Shown here one piece after another: positions 1 to 10,000 of a stretch of 64,000 bases of DNA. Location of the stretch: assembly GCF_014651595.1 (NCBI RefSeq), contig NZ_BMXE01000010.1, positions 1 through 64,000 of the forward strand, read 5' to 3'. Position numbers and translations under genes: made by a program. The notes beneath the pieces were generated by a model, which was given only the letters and a program-made list of their open reading frames with translations, had not been told where the DNA came from and did no database searches. How positions within the stretch are numbered: position 1 is the stretch's first letter; each line of letters opens with the position of its first letter. Source of the stretch: Pseudovibrio japonicus (GTDB lineage: Bacteria > Pseudomonadota > Alphaproteobacteria > Rhizobiales > Stappiaceae).

Positions 1-58
1 GGGTGGTAACATCCGAAGCTGAGCCTTACTAATAGCTCGATCGAGCTTGATCACTCCC
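1..58 (+). rRNA. rrl: 23S ribosomal RNA, 3' end only
   Basis: The first bases carry the conserved 3' tail of bacterial 23S rRNA (TACTAATAGCTCGATC followed by GCTTGATCACTC). Only the last about 58 nt are inside the window, so the rRNA operon runs in from the left on the + strand. The exact 3' end is uncertain by a few bases. The spacer to 5S (about 59-215) holds no tRNA that I can see. Confidence 0.88.
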
Positions 59-215
59 ATTAAGCTATAATCATAAAATGACACTTTGAAAAAAGTGTCA
101 GAAACAATAAGCAAAACAAAGCTTCAACAAAGACCAGTTCATAAAACATACTCAGATCAACCTGACGAGCGATAGCGAGACAGATAAGTTGACCTGACAA
201 ATATGTGCTTTATTC

Positions 216-335
216 CTGCCCGGTGGCTATGGCGGGGCGCCCCCACCCGATCCCATCCCGAACTCGGAAGTGAAACGCCCCTGCGCCAATGGTACTTCGT
301 CTCAAGACGCGGGAGAGTAGGTCACCGCCGGGCAT
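216..335 (+). rRNA. rrf: 5S ribosomal RNA
   Basis: Typical 5S features are all present in order: a terminal helix formed by TGCCCGG (217-223) and CCGGGCA (328-334), the conserved CCCGATCCCATCCCGAACTCGGAAGTGAAAC-type loop region at about 248-275, and GGGAGAGTAGGTCACCGCC near the end. It is the last gene of the rRNA operon. The usual alphaproteobacterial tRNA-fMet is not found directly behind it. Ends are accurate to a few bases. Confidence 0.95.
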
Positions 336-384
336 GAATAATGCACATATCTCCTCAAAAATACGCAGAACATAAGACACAAAC

Positions 385-420
385 AAAAGCCCCCGATGCT
401 ACAAAGCACGGGGGCTTTTG
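385..420 (+). terminator. rho-independent terminator of the rRNA operon
   Basis: Perfect 10-bp stem AAAAGCCCCC (385-394) with GGGGGCTTTT (410-419), extended by an inner TGC/GCA pairing around the loop TACAAA. It lies about 50 bases behind 5S. The T run is part of the right arm and the A run of the left arm would let it work on the other strand too. Confidence 0.85.
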
Positions 421-1009
421 GCGTTTAAGCATCATCCCCTCAAACAATCTAAATGTGCCGCGCTCAATCGAGTGAACGCGTTTGCGTTGCTTTGTGCTAG
501 TTTGCGTTTGTTACGTGAAAACTGAGCTGCTTTGCGTTGCTATGTGCAGAATCTGGAGACCGGCTGGAGTTGCGGGGCAGCTCCCCAGAATTTGAGGAGG
601 GGGATATCTTTTTCTAGTGAAGAACGTAAAGAAACAAATCCCCAGGTTGACGCGGAACTCTGTTAGAGCAATGCAAAAAGTTACTCTCCTTAAAACACCA
701 TTCCGAACCTAATCGGGCCGATATGTTTGATGTGAGCCCGGCATATCATCCAAGGCTGCCTACGACGGTCTATCTGCCCAGTGCGTCGTCCTTGTTGTAG
801 GAGAGGAAGACAATTTTCTACTTAGGTGCTCAAGAAGTTTGAGAACCCGTGGATGCAGAAATTTCTTCCAGATGCTGCGGCTTAAGACGATAGTCAGCAG
901 TTTGCTTAGCGTTTTTTCTGCGTAAACGACACCCTCTCCATATTTTCCGCGTCAACTCTATTTGCAATTTCAATTCATAACTGTTCCAGCTTTGGAAAAA
1001 CTAGGGTAC
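421..1009. other. intergenic region with a short direct repeat and hairpin
   Basis: About 590 bases without a supportable gene between the rRNA terminator and the antiporter. It holds TTTGCGTTGCTTTGTGC at 481-497 and TTTGCGTTGCTATGTGC at 531-547 (16 of 17 identical, 50 bp apart), a third partial copy TTTGCGTTTG at 501, and a GC-rich hairpin at 566-584 (8-bp stem with one G-T pair, loop GGG). The antiporter promoter should be in the right half, but I see no convincing -35/-10 pair. Confidence 0.5.
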
Positions 1010-3532
1010 ATGCGTGTCATGGATATCGTTCTAATCACCACGGTCATCGCATCGCTATTCCTTATTATTGGTGCAGCAGAGCCGCTTTCGGTGCGCCTGC
1101 GCTTGCCCTATACTGTGATCCTTGCAGCACTTGGGATATTGATTGGGTCTGGCGCGATTTTTTTCTTGCGCACAAACCTCACCGATGCGCTCAATCCCGT
1201 GGCCGAGGCCATTCTCGCGCTGCCCATACGCTCGAATGTCTTTTTGTATGTTTTCCTTCCCACGCTCCTGTTTCAAGCAACTTTGGGAATGAATCTGCGA
1301 CGGATGCTGGATGACTGGGTTCCGATCATCGTTTTGGCCGTCGTGGCCGTCATTGTGGCAACCTTGAGTGTCGGATATGCTTTGTCGTGGGCCACTTCTT
1401 TGCCTTTGGCGGCGTGTCTATTGATTGGTGCCATTGTTTCAACGACAGATCCTTCGGCAGTTGTTTCGATTTTTCGATCTATCTCGGCTCCACGCAGGCT
1501 GTCCCGTATCATCGAAGGCGAAAGTCTCCTGAACGATGCGGCGGCGATTGCCCTTTTCGGCTTGTTCATGAGCTTTGTCATGGTTGGCGTGCCAAACCCA
1601 CAGCTTGGTGGTGCACTCGCTCAGTTTCCATTTCTCATTATAGGCGGTGCACTGACCGGCTGGTTGGCAGCACGCATTGCAGCCTCGATTATGGCTTTGT
1701 TCAGTTCGCATGAACTTGCGCTTATTTCGGTCTCTGTTGCCTTGCCCTACCTTGCATATATTGGGGCCGAACAAATCGTTGGGGCATCCGGTGTCATAGC
1801 TGTCGTCGCGGCGGGCATTACGTTGAATTTGGCTGGTCCAGGCCGTTTTCCGCCCCAATCCTGGGTCAACCTACGCGAAGTTTGGGATTTGCTGGCGCAT
1901 TGGGCAGGCGCACTCATCTTTATCCTTGCGGCACTGCTGATCCCACGTCTGCTTGAAGGTGTCGAACTCAGCGATTTCATTTTGATTGGTGTCGTTGTGA
2001 TTGCAGCGGTGGCGGCGCGGGCGCTGATGCTTTATGGGCTTCTGCCACTCCTGTCGCTGCTGCGGGTATCACCAGTTGTCGAGCGCCCTTATCGAACTGC
2101 TATTCTATGGGGAGGATTACGGGGAGCCGTCACCCTAGCATTGGCGCTCGCTGTGACCGAAAGTATCCTCGTGCCGGCCGAGGTAAAGCGCCTTGTCGGT
2201 ATTCTGGCCACCGGTTTCACATTATTCACACTGCTTGTGCAGGGCTCGACATTGCGCCTGGTCATTAAATGGCTGGGGCTTGACCGGCTTTCACCGATTG
2301 ACCAAGCTATGTCGCGGCAGGTGGTTGCTGTTGCACTACAAACAGTGCGTGAAAATGTGGCGCGCACGACTGATGAATACGCCCTGACTCGTGACGTCGT
2401 CCGCACCGAGGCTAAGAGGTTCGGCAGTCGACTGGATGAGGCCGTGAATAACGCCGAAGGCAGCGATGATATTCTCGACCGGGACCGCGTCACTTTAGGC
2501 TTGATTGCGCTTGCTGGCTTCGAGCGCGACATGATCCTTCAAAAAGTACGGGAACGGACAATATCCGCCCGCATGGCAGAACAGACATTGCTTGACGCGG
2601 ACCGGCTGATTGAAGGTGCGCGCGTTGGTGGGCGTAGTGGTTATCAACGCGCGGCACGGCAGTCCGTGGCTTATGGCCGTGCCTTGCGTAGCGCTGTGGC
2701 GCTTCACGCGCGGTTTGGTCTGTCGTCTCCGTTGGTGCGGATGACCGCAGACCGTTTTGAGCGGTTGCTGTCGCAGCGGCTCATCCTGCGCGACCTTGAT
2801 GTCTTCATTGACGGCCGAATACGTCGTATTCACGGTCGCCGCATTGCCGCCATGCTTCGCAACTTGTTGTCGCGCCGCATTGAAATGGTAGAGACGGGGC
2901 TAGATGGCTTGCGACTGCAATACCCGGGATATGCAGAGGAATTGGAGCGCCGCTTTATCCGTCGTACAACATTGCGACTGGAAGAGCGGGAATACGTATC
3001 CATGCGCGAAGACGGTTTGATTGGGGAAGAGGTTTTCACCACGTTGATGCAGGACCTGACCAAACGCCGTGCGGCGGCAGAAGGCAGACCATCACTTGAT
3101 ATCACCCTCAAACGTTTAGAACTCGTTAGACAATTTCCTTTGTTTGCGGACCTTGATGATAAGGCAGTACGGCAGCTGGATCGCGCCTTAAAGTTCCGGT
3201 ATGTCAGTCCGGATGATATCATCGTGGGAAAAGGGAACCCGACGAAGAATGTGTTCTTTATTGCGTCCGGTGCAGTCAAGTTGCAGAGTGCTGGCCAAAC
3301 ATGGTGGCTGGGCAGGGGGGAAATGTTTGGCCAAGTGAGTATTCTCATGAAGAATGCCCGCCGGGCTCAAGCGCATGCGATTGCACCTACCACCCTGCTT
3401 GTCCTCGATATTGGACGGTTTCGGGCGCTCCTGAACAAGAGTGCTGCATTGCAAAACGCTGTACGTGAAAGCGGCGAGAAGCGAGGGATTGATCCTGAAG
3501 TGCTGCTGGGTGACGTTAAGAGAACCGCCTGA
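1010..3532 (+). CDS. CPA1-type Na+/H+ antiporter with C-terminal cyclic-nucleotide-binding-like domain
   Basis: About 840 aa inner-membrane cation/proton antiporter. Residues about 1-420 are a dozen hydrophobic segments of the Na+/H+ exchanger family, with the family-typical STTDPSAVVSIF and EGESLLNDAAAI motifs that hold the ion-binding acidic residues. A long soluble, helix-rich region (about 430-710) follows, and the last about 130 residues form a CRP/CNBD-like beta-barrel (FPLFADLDDKAV through LLVLDIGRF). In that domain the phosphate-binding cassette reads FGQVSIL instead of the usual FGE, so cyclic-nucleotide binding is not assured. Start ATG 1010 is preceded by AGGG; ATG 1019 is an alternative. 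It stands alone. The architecture matches known bacterial NhaP-like proteins with regulatory tails; the exported ion is not predictable. Confidence 0.85.
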   Translation: MRVMDIVLITTVIASLFLIIGAAEPLSVRLRLPYTVILAALGILIGSGAIFFLRTNLTDALNPVAEAILALPIRSNVFLYVFLPTLLFQATLGMNLRRMLDDWVPIIVLAVVAVIVATLSVGYALSWATSLPLAACLLIGAIVSTTDPSAVVSIFRSISAPRRLSRIIEGESLLNDAAAIALFGLFMSFVMVGVPNPQLGGALAQFPFLIIGGALTGWLAARIAASIMALFSSHELALISVSVALPYLAYIGAEQIVGASGVIAVVAAGITLNLAGPGRFPPQSWVNLREVWDLLAHWAGALIFILAALLIPRLLEGVELSDFILIGVVVIAAVAARALMLYGLLPLLSLLRVSPVVERPYRTAILWGGLRGAVTLALALAVTESILVPAEVKRLVGILATGFTLFTLLVQGSTLRLVIKWLGLDRLSPIDQAMSRQVVAVALQTVRENVARTTDEYALTRDVVRTEAKRFGSRLDEAVNNAEGSDDILDRDRVTLGLIALAGFERDMILQKVRERTISARMAEQTLLDADRLIEGARVGGRSGYQRAARQSVAYGRALRSAVALHARFGLSSPLVRMTADRFERLLSQRLILRDLDVFIDGRIRRIHGRRIAAMLRNLLSRRIEMVETGLDGLRLQYPGYAEELERRFIRRTTLRLEEREYVSMREDGLIGEEVFTTLMQDLTKRRAAAEGRPSLDITLKRLELVRQFPLFADLDDKAVRQLDRALKFRYVSPDDIIVGKGNPTKNVFFIASGAVKLQSAGQTWWLGRGEMFGQVSILMKNARRAQAHAIAPTTLLVLDIGRFRALLNKSAALQNAVRESGEKRGIDPEVLLGDVKRTA

Positions 3533-3875
3533 TGACAAACAGGCGTTACTACTGAGCCATAACTGAATTCAGAAACCAAGCATCATCCATGCAACGGTTA
3601 CGGTGCCTTTTTCAGCGTTTTGAGAAACAGCCCGGAAGCCGACGTTTGCATTGTGCTTTGGATTGCGGGCTTTGAGCTCTGCGCTAACATTGTGCTTGGC
3701 CCTTTGCATCCGAAACAACCATAAACATATCCAGATTTTCGCGTCATAAAAGAATGGCCGTTTTGTCCGACATTTGTTCGCCATATAAAGCCTCAAGTCT
3801 TCCTCTAAGGAACTTTTGTTCATTTCCAAAGGCTCTTTGGAATGCAGGGTTCATTAGAGTGAAGGCATTGATACT
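3533..3875. other. intergenic region, possible gene relic on the minus strand
   Basis: No convincing gene. On the minus strand a short open frame (3829 to 3569) ends with NPKHNANVGFRAVSQ, which resembles the C-terminal NxGFR signature of formylglycine-generating-enzyme/sulfatase-modifying-factor domains. Nothing upstream in that frame matches the rest of the domain, so at most it is a decayed fragment. Confidence 0.25.
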
Positions 3876-4910
3876 ATGGGACGTTCGGAAGTTGACTTTG
3901 ATTTACCTAGCTCATTGAAATCACACCCCGGTTTCAGGCGTCTCTTTTCTCCGGGCAAGATGACAGTCGGGCTGATGTTTCCCATTGAACCGTTATATGG
4001 GCATCTCTTCCCGCGCATGATTGAAGAAATCAGGCTCGCCAAGGCAGCTGAGGATGCCGGGTTTGGTGCCTTATGGTTTCGCGATGTTCCGCTGCATGAT
4101 CCCAATTTCAAGAATATCGGCCAAATCTTTGATACCTGGATATGGCTAACAACGATCGCTGCCCATACCAATCAGATCGCTCTTTGTACTGGTGCGCTTG
4201 TGCTTCCCTTGCGCCATCCGATTCATACGGCGAAAGCTGCTGCCTCACTGGACATTTTATCTGGTGGGCGGTTTGTTGCCGGGATGGCATCTGGTGACAG
4301 AGAGATCGAATACCCAGCCTTTAAGATAGACTATGACAAACGCGGGGAATTGTTCCGCGAACACGTGGCTTATTACGAGCATATGTTGAAAGAGCACTTT
4401 GTTGAGTTTGAAAATGGCTATGGTCATTTAAAGGATGCGGACCTCATACCAAAACCGCAAAGTGAGAGAATACCATTGCTTGTGGTAGGGGAAGCGCGCC
4501 AGAAAGTGGAGTGGACTGCTGCTCACGCTGATGGTTGGGCCATGTACTTTCGTGAGCCAGAGGTGCAACGTGAGCGTGTTCAGATGTGGAAGGATGCCTG
4601 CCACTCAGCAGGTGTGAGCGTTTTTAAACCCTTTGTGCAAGGTCTAAATTTGGATCTCGTGGAGGATGCAGATGCCACGCCGGAGCCCATCAATGGCGGC
4701 TGGAAAGTGGGGAGCAAGCACCTTTTGGAGAAGCTGAAGGCCTGTGAAGCCGCAGGAGTGAATCATACATTTATATATTGCTGGGATTGTAATCGGCCGA
4801 CGCACGACATTATTGAAGAGCTTACGGAAACTATTCTCCCACATTTCCCTGTAGACACTTCAGTACCAACACGAAGCATGAAGGCCTTTGATCCTGACAG
4901 TGGGTCCTAA
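3876..4910 (+). CDS. LLM-class flavin-dependent (luciferase-type) oxidoreductase
   Basis: 344 aa cytoplasmic TIM-barrel oxidoreductase of the bacterial luciferase-like family, expected to use reduced FMN or F420-like flavin with O2. Visible family signatures are the N-terminal PGKMTVGLMFPIEPL strand, GFGALWFRDVPLHDPNF, the GTGALVLPLRHP strand and the GGRFVAGMASGDREIEYPAF segment; together they fit the luciferase-type subfamily I know as TIGR03571. Start ATG 3876 keeps the N-terminal extension that this subfamily shows; GTGAAGG upstream is a distant ribosome site. It is monocistronic, and its substrate cannot be told from the sequence or from the neighbours. Confidence 0.85.
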   Translation: MGRSEVDFDLPSSLKSHPGFRRLFSPGKMTVGLMFPIEPLYGHLFPRMIEEIRLAKAAEDAGFGALWFRDVPLHDPNFKNIGQIFDTWIWLTTIAAHTNQIALCTGALVLPLRHPIHTAKAAASLDILSGGRFVAGMASGDREIEYPAFKIDYDKRGELFREHVAYYEHMLKEHFVEFENGYGHLKDADLIPKPQSERIPLLVVGEARQKVEWTAAHADGWAMYFREPEVQRERVQMWKDACHSAGVSVFKPFVQGLNLDLVEDADATPEPINGGWKVGSKHLLEKLKACEAAGVNHTFIYCWDCNRPTHDIIEELTETILPHFPVDTSVPTRSMKAFDPDSGS

Positions 4911-5051
4911 TGGAAAACAGGTTGTCTGGCTGAGCTAGATGGGAGCTGGATACTTTCCCGATATTGTTTCAAGACCTTAGGTTTTTGGGATGAGTGCGCG
5001 ACCTTGTGGTCCTTTGGATTGTGAGTGAGTAGTTTACGCTGGTGAATTTTT

Positions 5052-5066
5052 GTTCTTGATATGTTC
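5052..5066 (+). promoter_or_regulatory. LexA (SOS) box of the imu operon
   Basis: GTTC-TTGATAT-GTTC is an exact match to the alphaproteobacterial LexA consensus GTTC-N7-GTTC. It sits 25 bases before the preferred imuA start and is the only element needed to explain damage induction of the three-gene mutasome operon. It overlaps the ATG at 5061, which argues that this ATG is not the start of imuA. Confidence 0.85.
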
Positions 5067-5090
5067 TCATTGCTGCGGGATAATTGCAGG

Positions 5091-5660
5091 ATGATGACAG
5101 AGTTCAAGCAGCTTTTTCCGCTTCAGGTTGGGCGGGTTCATGAAGCGTGTGGTTCCGGAGCCATTGCATTTGCGGCGATGGCGTGTGGGCAAGCGGGGCT
5201 GCGTGTTTTGTGGCTTCAGGTGGGGTGGCAGAGCGAGCAGCTTAATCCAATGGGATTGGTGCAGTTCATGTCTCCTAAGAATCTGATTGTGGCTCAGGCG
5301 GAGAACCACACGGATTTGCTGGCATGTACAGAAGATGGCTTGCGTTCCGGTGCCGCAAATCTGGTGGTTGCCGAGGTTACTCAAACGCTGGATTTGACGG
5401 CGGGCAGGCGTTTGCAGCTTGCAGCTGAACAAGGCGGCTCCACGGGAATTCTGGTTATTCCTGAAGGGGCTGGCAGCAATGCAACGCAGACGCGTTGGCA
5501 CTGTTCTCCTATATTCCGGGGAAACCATAAAACAGAAGAGAACTTGACTCTTCAGCACTGGCAGCTCATTAAGAACAAAACAGGAACATTGAATAATTGG
5601 AAGGTGTATTGGGATGCCAAGGCGCATCGTGTCATTGTGGTTTCCGAGGATGGCCAGTGA
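5091..5660 (+). CDS. imuA: ImuA, RecA-like SOS mutagenesis protein
   Basis: About 189 aa. A RecA-fold-like protein lacking a clear Walker A; the N-terminal LFPLQVGRVHEACGSGAIAFA is the typical ImuA opening. ImuA works with ImuB and DnaE2 in error-prone translesion synthesis and induced mutagenesis. I place the start at ATG 5091 (next ATG at 5094) because the upstream ATG 5061 lies inside the LexA box. The 3' end overlaps imuB by 47 bases in another frame, indicating translational coupling. Slightly short for the family, whose members are often over 200 aa. Identity rests largely on the operon context and the N-terminal motif. Confidence 0.85.
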   Translation: MMTEFKQLFPLQVGRVHEACGSGAIAFAAMACGQAGLRVLWLQVGWQSEQLNPMGLVQFMSPKNLIVAQAENHTDLLACTEDGLRSGAANLVVAEVTQTLDLTAGRRLQLAAEQGGSTGILVIPEGAGSNATQTRWHCSPIFRGNHKTEENLTLQHWQLIKNKTGTLNNWKVYWDAKAHRVIVVSEDGQ

Positions 5661-7086
5661 TCGCATTTTGCGCTCGCATCCTATATCTGCGCCTTTTGCT
5701 GTGACCTCTTATGAGAAGAGTACGGAACGATTATATTGCCTCAACAGCAAAGCGATACGGTTGGGGTTGGCTCCGGGGATGGGGCTGTCAGATGCGAAAG
5801 CCTTGTGTCCTGATTTGCTTACCCGAGCAGCGGATCATTATGCGGATGACAGGTTTTTAAAACTGCTGGCGAGATGGGCAGATCGGTACTGTCCCTGGGT
5901 CGGTTTTGATGGGCATGATGGCTTACTGCTTGATGTTACGGGTTCAACCCATTTCTTCAGCAGTGAAGCTGACCTGCTGGATGATATTCACGACAGACTC
6001 TACAGTTATCAGCTCAACGTGCGCTCCGGGCTGGCTGGCACCATTGGAGGGGCGTGGGCTGTTTCTCACTTCAGCAAAGGGGTTGTGCCAAACGGGCAGC
6101 TCAAGGCAGCTCTGAGCCCGCTTCCTGCGGCTGCTTTAAGGCTGGATGAAACAACTTGCGCCACTTTGCAGCGCCTTGGCCTGCGCACCATTGGGGATCT
6201 GCTGGCGACCCCGCGCGCCACATTAGGGCGCCGGTTTGGGTTGCCCTTGATGCGCCGTCTTGATCAGGCGCTTGGTGATCAGGCCGAGCAGGTTAATGCT
6301 GTTGCTCCGGATGTCTCTTATGCTGCGCGGTTGAATTTTCCTGATCCTATCGGCCTTTATGATGATGTGGCGGCGGCTCTGGAGCGATTGCTGCACCGTA
6401 TTTGTGAGAAGCTGAAGACGCAGGAGATGGGTACGCGGGTGCTGCTGATGACGTGTCAGCGTGTTGACCGGGCCAGCGTGCAGGTGGAGCTTCGCCTTGC
6501 CCGTCCCATGCGCGATGCGGCGACTATTCTGCCACTGTTTGAACGCAGTGTGCGGGAGATTGATGCGGGGTTTGGGATCGACCAGATCCGGTTGGAGGCT
6601 TTGTCTGTTGAGGCTTTGCCAGCCAAACAGCTGGATGTTGGGGGCGCTCAGGTCAAACAAAATGATGCGCTTAGCGATCTGATTACGCGGCTCGGCAGCC
6701 GTATTGGCCTGGATAAAATCAAGCGCTTTCAGGTGGCGGACAGTCATATTCCTGAACGTAGTTTTATCGTTTCGCCTGCAGCTTATTGTGAGGCTGAGGG
6801 GGAGTGGGAGGTTCAGAGTGGGCGTCCTTTGCGGTTGTTTTCGCCAGAGCCCATAGACGGTCGGGAGAAGAGCCCGCCCACTGCCTTTCGCTGGCGGCGG
6901 ATGCGGTTTTCTGTTGCGCAGGCAACGGGGCCAGAGCGGATCTGTCCGGAATGGTGGTTGGATGATCCTGACTGGCGTTCAGGTGTACGGGATTACTGGC
7001 GGGTGGAGACTAGGCAGGGGCGTCGGCTCTGGATGTTTTTTACGCCGCAAAACCCGGCGTGGTTTGTGCAAGGAGAGTTTGCATGA
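5614..7086 (+). CDS. imuB: ImuB, catalytically inactive Y-family polymerase homologue
   Basis: 490 aa. Y-family DNA polymerase fold (palm/fingers about 1-240, little finger about 240-360) followed by an ImuB-specific C-terminal tail. It starts MPRRIVSLWFPRM, where active DinB enzymes have the VDCDxFYA metal-binding motif; the acidic residues are absent, as is usual for ImuB, which acts as an adaptor joining DnaE2 and the beta clamp. The RPLRLFSPEPI segment near residue 405 fits the ImuB tail. The gene overlaps imuA (47 bases) and dnaE2 (ATGA at 7083-7086), so the three are one operon under the LexA box at 5052. Confidence 0.93.
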   Translation: MPRRIVSLWFPRMASDRILRSHPISAPFAVTSYEKSTERLYCLNSKAIRLGLAPGMGLSDAKALCPDLLTRAADHYADDRFLKLLARWADRYCPWVGFDGHDGLLLDVTGSTHFFSSEADLLDDIHDRLYSYQLNVRSGLAGTIGGAWAVSHFSKGVVPNGQLKAALSPLPAAALRLDETTCATLQRLGLRTIGDLLATPRATLGRRFGLPLMRRLDQALGDQAEQVNAVAPDVSYAARLNFPDPIGLYDDVAAALERLLHRICEKLKTQEMGTRVLLMTCQRVDRASVQVELRLARPMRDAATILPLFERSVREIDAGFGIDQIRLEALSVEALPAKQLDVGGAQVKQNDALSDLITRLGSRIGLDKIKRFQVADSHIPERSFIVSPAAYCEAEGEWEVQSGRPLRLFSPEPIDGREKSPPTAFRWRRMRFSVAQATGPERICPEWWLDDPDWRSGVRDYWRVETRQGRRLWMFFTPQNPAWFVQGEFA

Positions 7087-10000
7087 GCTATGCCGAGTTG
7101 TGCGTCACCTCCAACTTCACGTTTCTTACGGGAGCTTCTCACCCTGAGGAGTTGATTGTGCGGGCGGCTGGTTTGGGGCTGTCGGCGATTGCCATAACGG
7201 ATCGCAACTCGCTGGCGGGGGTGGTGCGGGCTTATTCTGCGCTTAAGGAGCTGACCCGGAAGAGCGAGGAGGCTTTGGAGGTGCGCTCCAGTCATCGGAC
7301 TGATCCGAGCAGTCGTCAGGATATTTTGGAGGGGGCCAGTGATCTTCAGGAGCCGGTGATTTCTCTGCCTCGGTTGCTGGTGGGATGTCGGTTGGTATTG
7401 GAGGACAGTCCGGTTGATTGGGTGGCTTTGCCTCAGGACCGGCCTGCCTACGCGCGTTTGTCCAGGCTGCTGACCAAAGGCAAACGACGGACGGAGAAGG
7501 GGGAGTGTCAGTTATTCCTTCAGGATCTGCTGGAAGGTGCCAGTGGCATGGTCCTGATTGCTTTGCCGCAATGCCTTTTGGAGGCGGCTGAGGTGAGTGA
7601 ACATATTCAGCAGGTGGTCCATGCTTATCCGTCCCATGTCTTTTTGGGCGCGGCGCCTCGGTATGATGGGAAGGATCAGGCTCACTTTGATGCTTGCGCC
7701 AATATGGCTTTGCGTCTTGCAACGCCCATGGTGGCTGTGGGCGATGTGCTTATGCATCATGGCCGTCGCCGTCAGCTGGCTGATGTGCTGACCTGCATTC
7801 GGGAGGGGGTGACTATTGACCAGATTGGTCGCCGTGCTTTGCCAAATGCGGAGCGACGGCTCAAAGCGCCTTTGGAGATGGCTCGGCTTTTTCGTGCGCA
7901 TCCTGCTGCTGTTAAAAGAACGCAGGAAATTGCGAACCGGTGTTCCTTTTGCCTTTCTCAGCTTTCCTATGAATATCCGCAGGAAGGCAATGAAAAGGAA
8001 ACGGCGCAGCAACGATTGGAGCGGCTGACGTTTGAAGGTGTTAAGCGGCGGTACCCAAAGGGGGAGACAGAGCGTGTGCGGGCGCTTGTCGAGAAAGAGC
8101 TGGCGTTGGTGGCAAAGCTTAAGTTTGCGGCTTATTTTCTGACGGTGCATGACATTGTCAGCTTTGCCCGCTCGCAAGACATTTTGTGTCAGGGGCGGGG
8201 GTCTGCGGCCAATTCCATTATTTGCTACGCGCTTGGGATTACGGATGTGGCGCCGGAAACCATCTCTATGGTGTTTGAGCGTTTTATCTCGGAGCATCGC
8301 GGAGAGCCGCCGGATATTGACGTGGACTTTGAGCATGAGCGCCGTGAGGAAGTCATTCAACACATCTACCGTAAGTATGGTCGCCATCGGGCTGGGCTGT
8401 GTGCAACTGTCATTCATTTCCGGTCGCGGGCGGCTATTCGCGAAGTGGGCAAGGTTATGGGGCTGTCGCAGGACCTGCTGGCAAATCTGGCAGGGCAGAT
8501 GTGGGGCTCTTCCAATCAGGGGGTGCCGGAAGGGCGGTTGAAAGAGCTGGGGCTGTCCGGCTCGGATCATCGTCTTGCGCTGACTATCCGTCTCATCAAG
8601 GAGATCATCGGGTTTCCCCGGCACTTGTCCCAGCATGTGGGGGGCTTTGTTATTACGCAGGGCCGTTTGGATGAACTGTGTCCCATTGAAAATGCGGCGA
8701 TGGAAGATCGCACTGTTATTGAATGGGACAAGGATGATATTGATGCGCTGTGCATTTTGAAGGTGGATGTCTTAAGTCTCGGCATGCTTACCTGCATCCG
8801 CAAGTGCTTTGATCTGATTGAAGAGAAGGGTGGGGATCTGCTCACCATTGATACGGTGCCGCAAGATGACAAACCCACCTATGACATGCTGTGTGCTGCG
8901 GATGCGGTTGGGGTTTTTCAGGTTGAAAGCCGGGCACAGTTGAACTTCCTGCCACGGATGAAGCCGCGGGAATTTTATGATCTGGTGATCGAGGTTGCTA
9001 TTGTGCGGCCCGGACCAATACAGGGCGGTATGGTTCATCCATTCATTAAGCGGCGTCAGGGTATTGAAAAGGTCTCGTACCCTTCCCAAGAGCTGAAAGA
9101 GGTTTTGGGGAAGACCCTTGGTGTACCGCTGTTTCAGGAGCAAGCCATGCGCATTGCAGAGGTGGCTGCCGGGTTTTCTGCGGAAGAAGCTGACCGTCTG
9201 CGGCGCTCTCTTGCGACTTTTAAACGGATGGGGACCATCAGTTCGTTCAAGGCTCGCTTTATCAACGGTATGCTGAAGCGCGGTTATGAGCCGGACTTTG
9301 CCGAGCGATGTTTTTCCCAGATTGAAGGGTTTGGCAACTACGGCTTTCCGGAGAGCCATGCGGCGGCGTTTGCCATGCTTGCCTATGTGTCTGCATGGCT
9401 CAAATGCCATCATCCTGCAGCTTTTGCCTGCGCACTTTTAAATTCTCAGCCGATGGGATTTTATGCTCCGGCGCAGATCATAAGAGATGTCCGCGAGCAT
9501 GATGTGGAGGTGCGGCCTATTTGTGCAAACCGCAGCCAGTGGGACAATACGCTGGAAAGGCGCAGTGACGGGCAGCTTGCTGTTCAGCTTGGGTTCCGTC
9601 AGATCAAAGGGTTTAAAGAGGACGATGCGCGCTGGTTGGTGGCTGCCCGTGGCAACGGGTATCCGGATCCACAAAGTATCTGGCAGCGTGCCAGCGTGGC
9701 TCCGGCAGCGCTGGAGAAACTGGCGGAAGCTGATGCCTTTGTCTGTATGGGGCTCAATCGCCGTGATGCACTGTGGCAGGTGAAAGCGATTAAAGGGACC
9801 AAACCTTTGCCGCTCTTTAACGACCCGATTGATGGTGAGGTGGTACAGGAACCAGATGTGCGCTTGCCAACGATGCATCTGGGAGAAGAGGTGGTGGAAG
9901 ATTATCTTTCAGCGCGCTTTTCGTTGCGTGCACACCCGATGGAGCTGCTGCGTCCTGACATTCCGGGCCTGACGACACATGCTGCTTTGCAGGAGGCTCC

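Noticed and set aside
7512-8636. 374-codon minus-strand open frame inside dnaE2
   Set aside because: Shadow of a strongly conserved polymerase gene; composition is that of an antisense frame.
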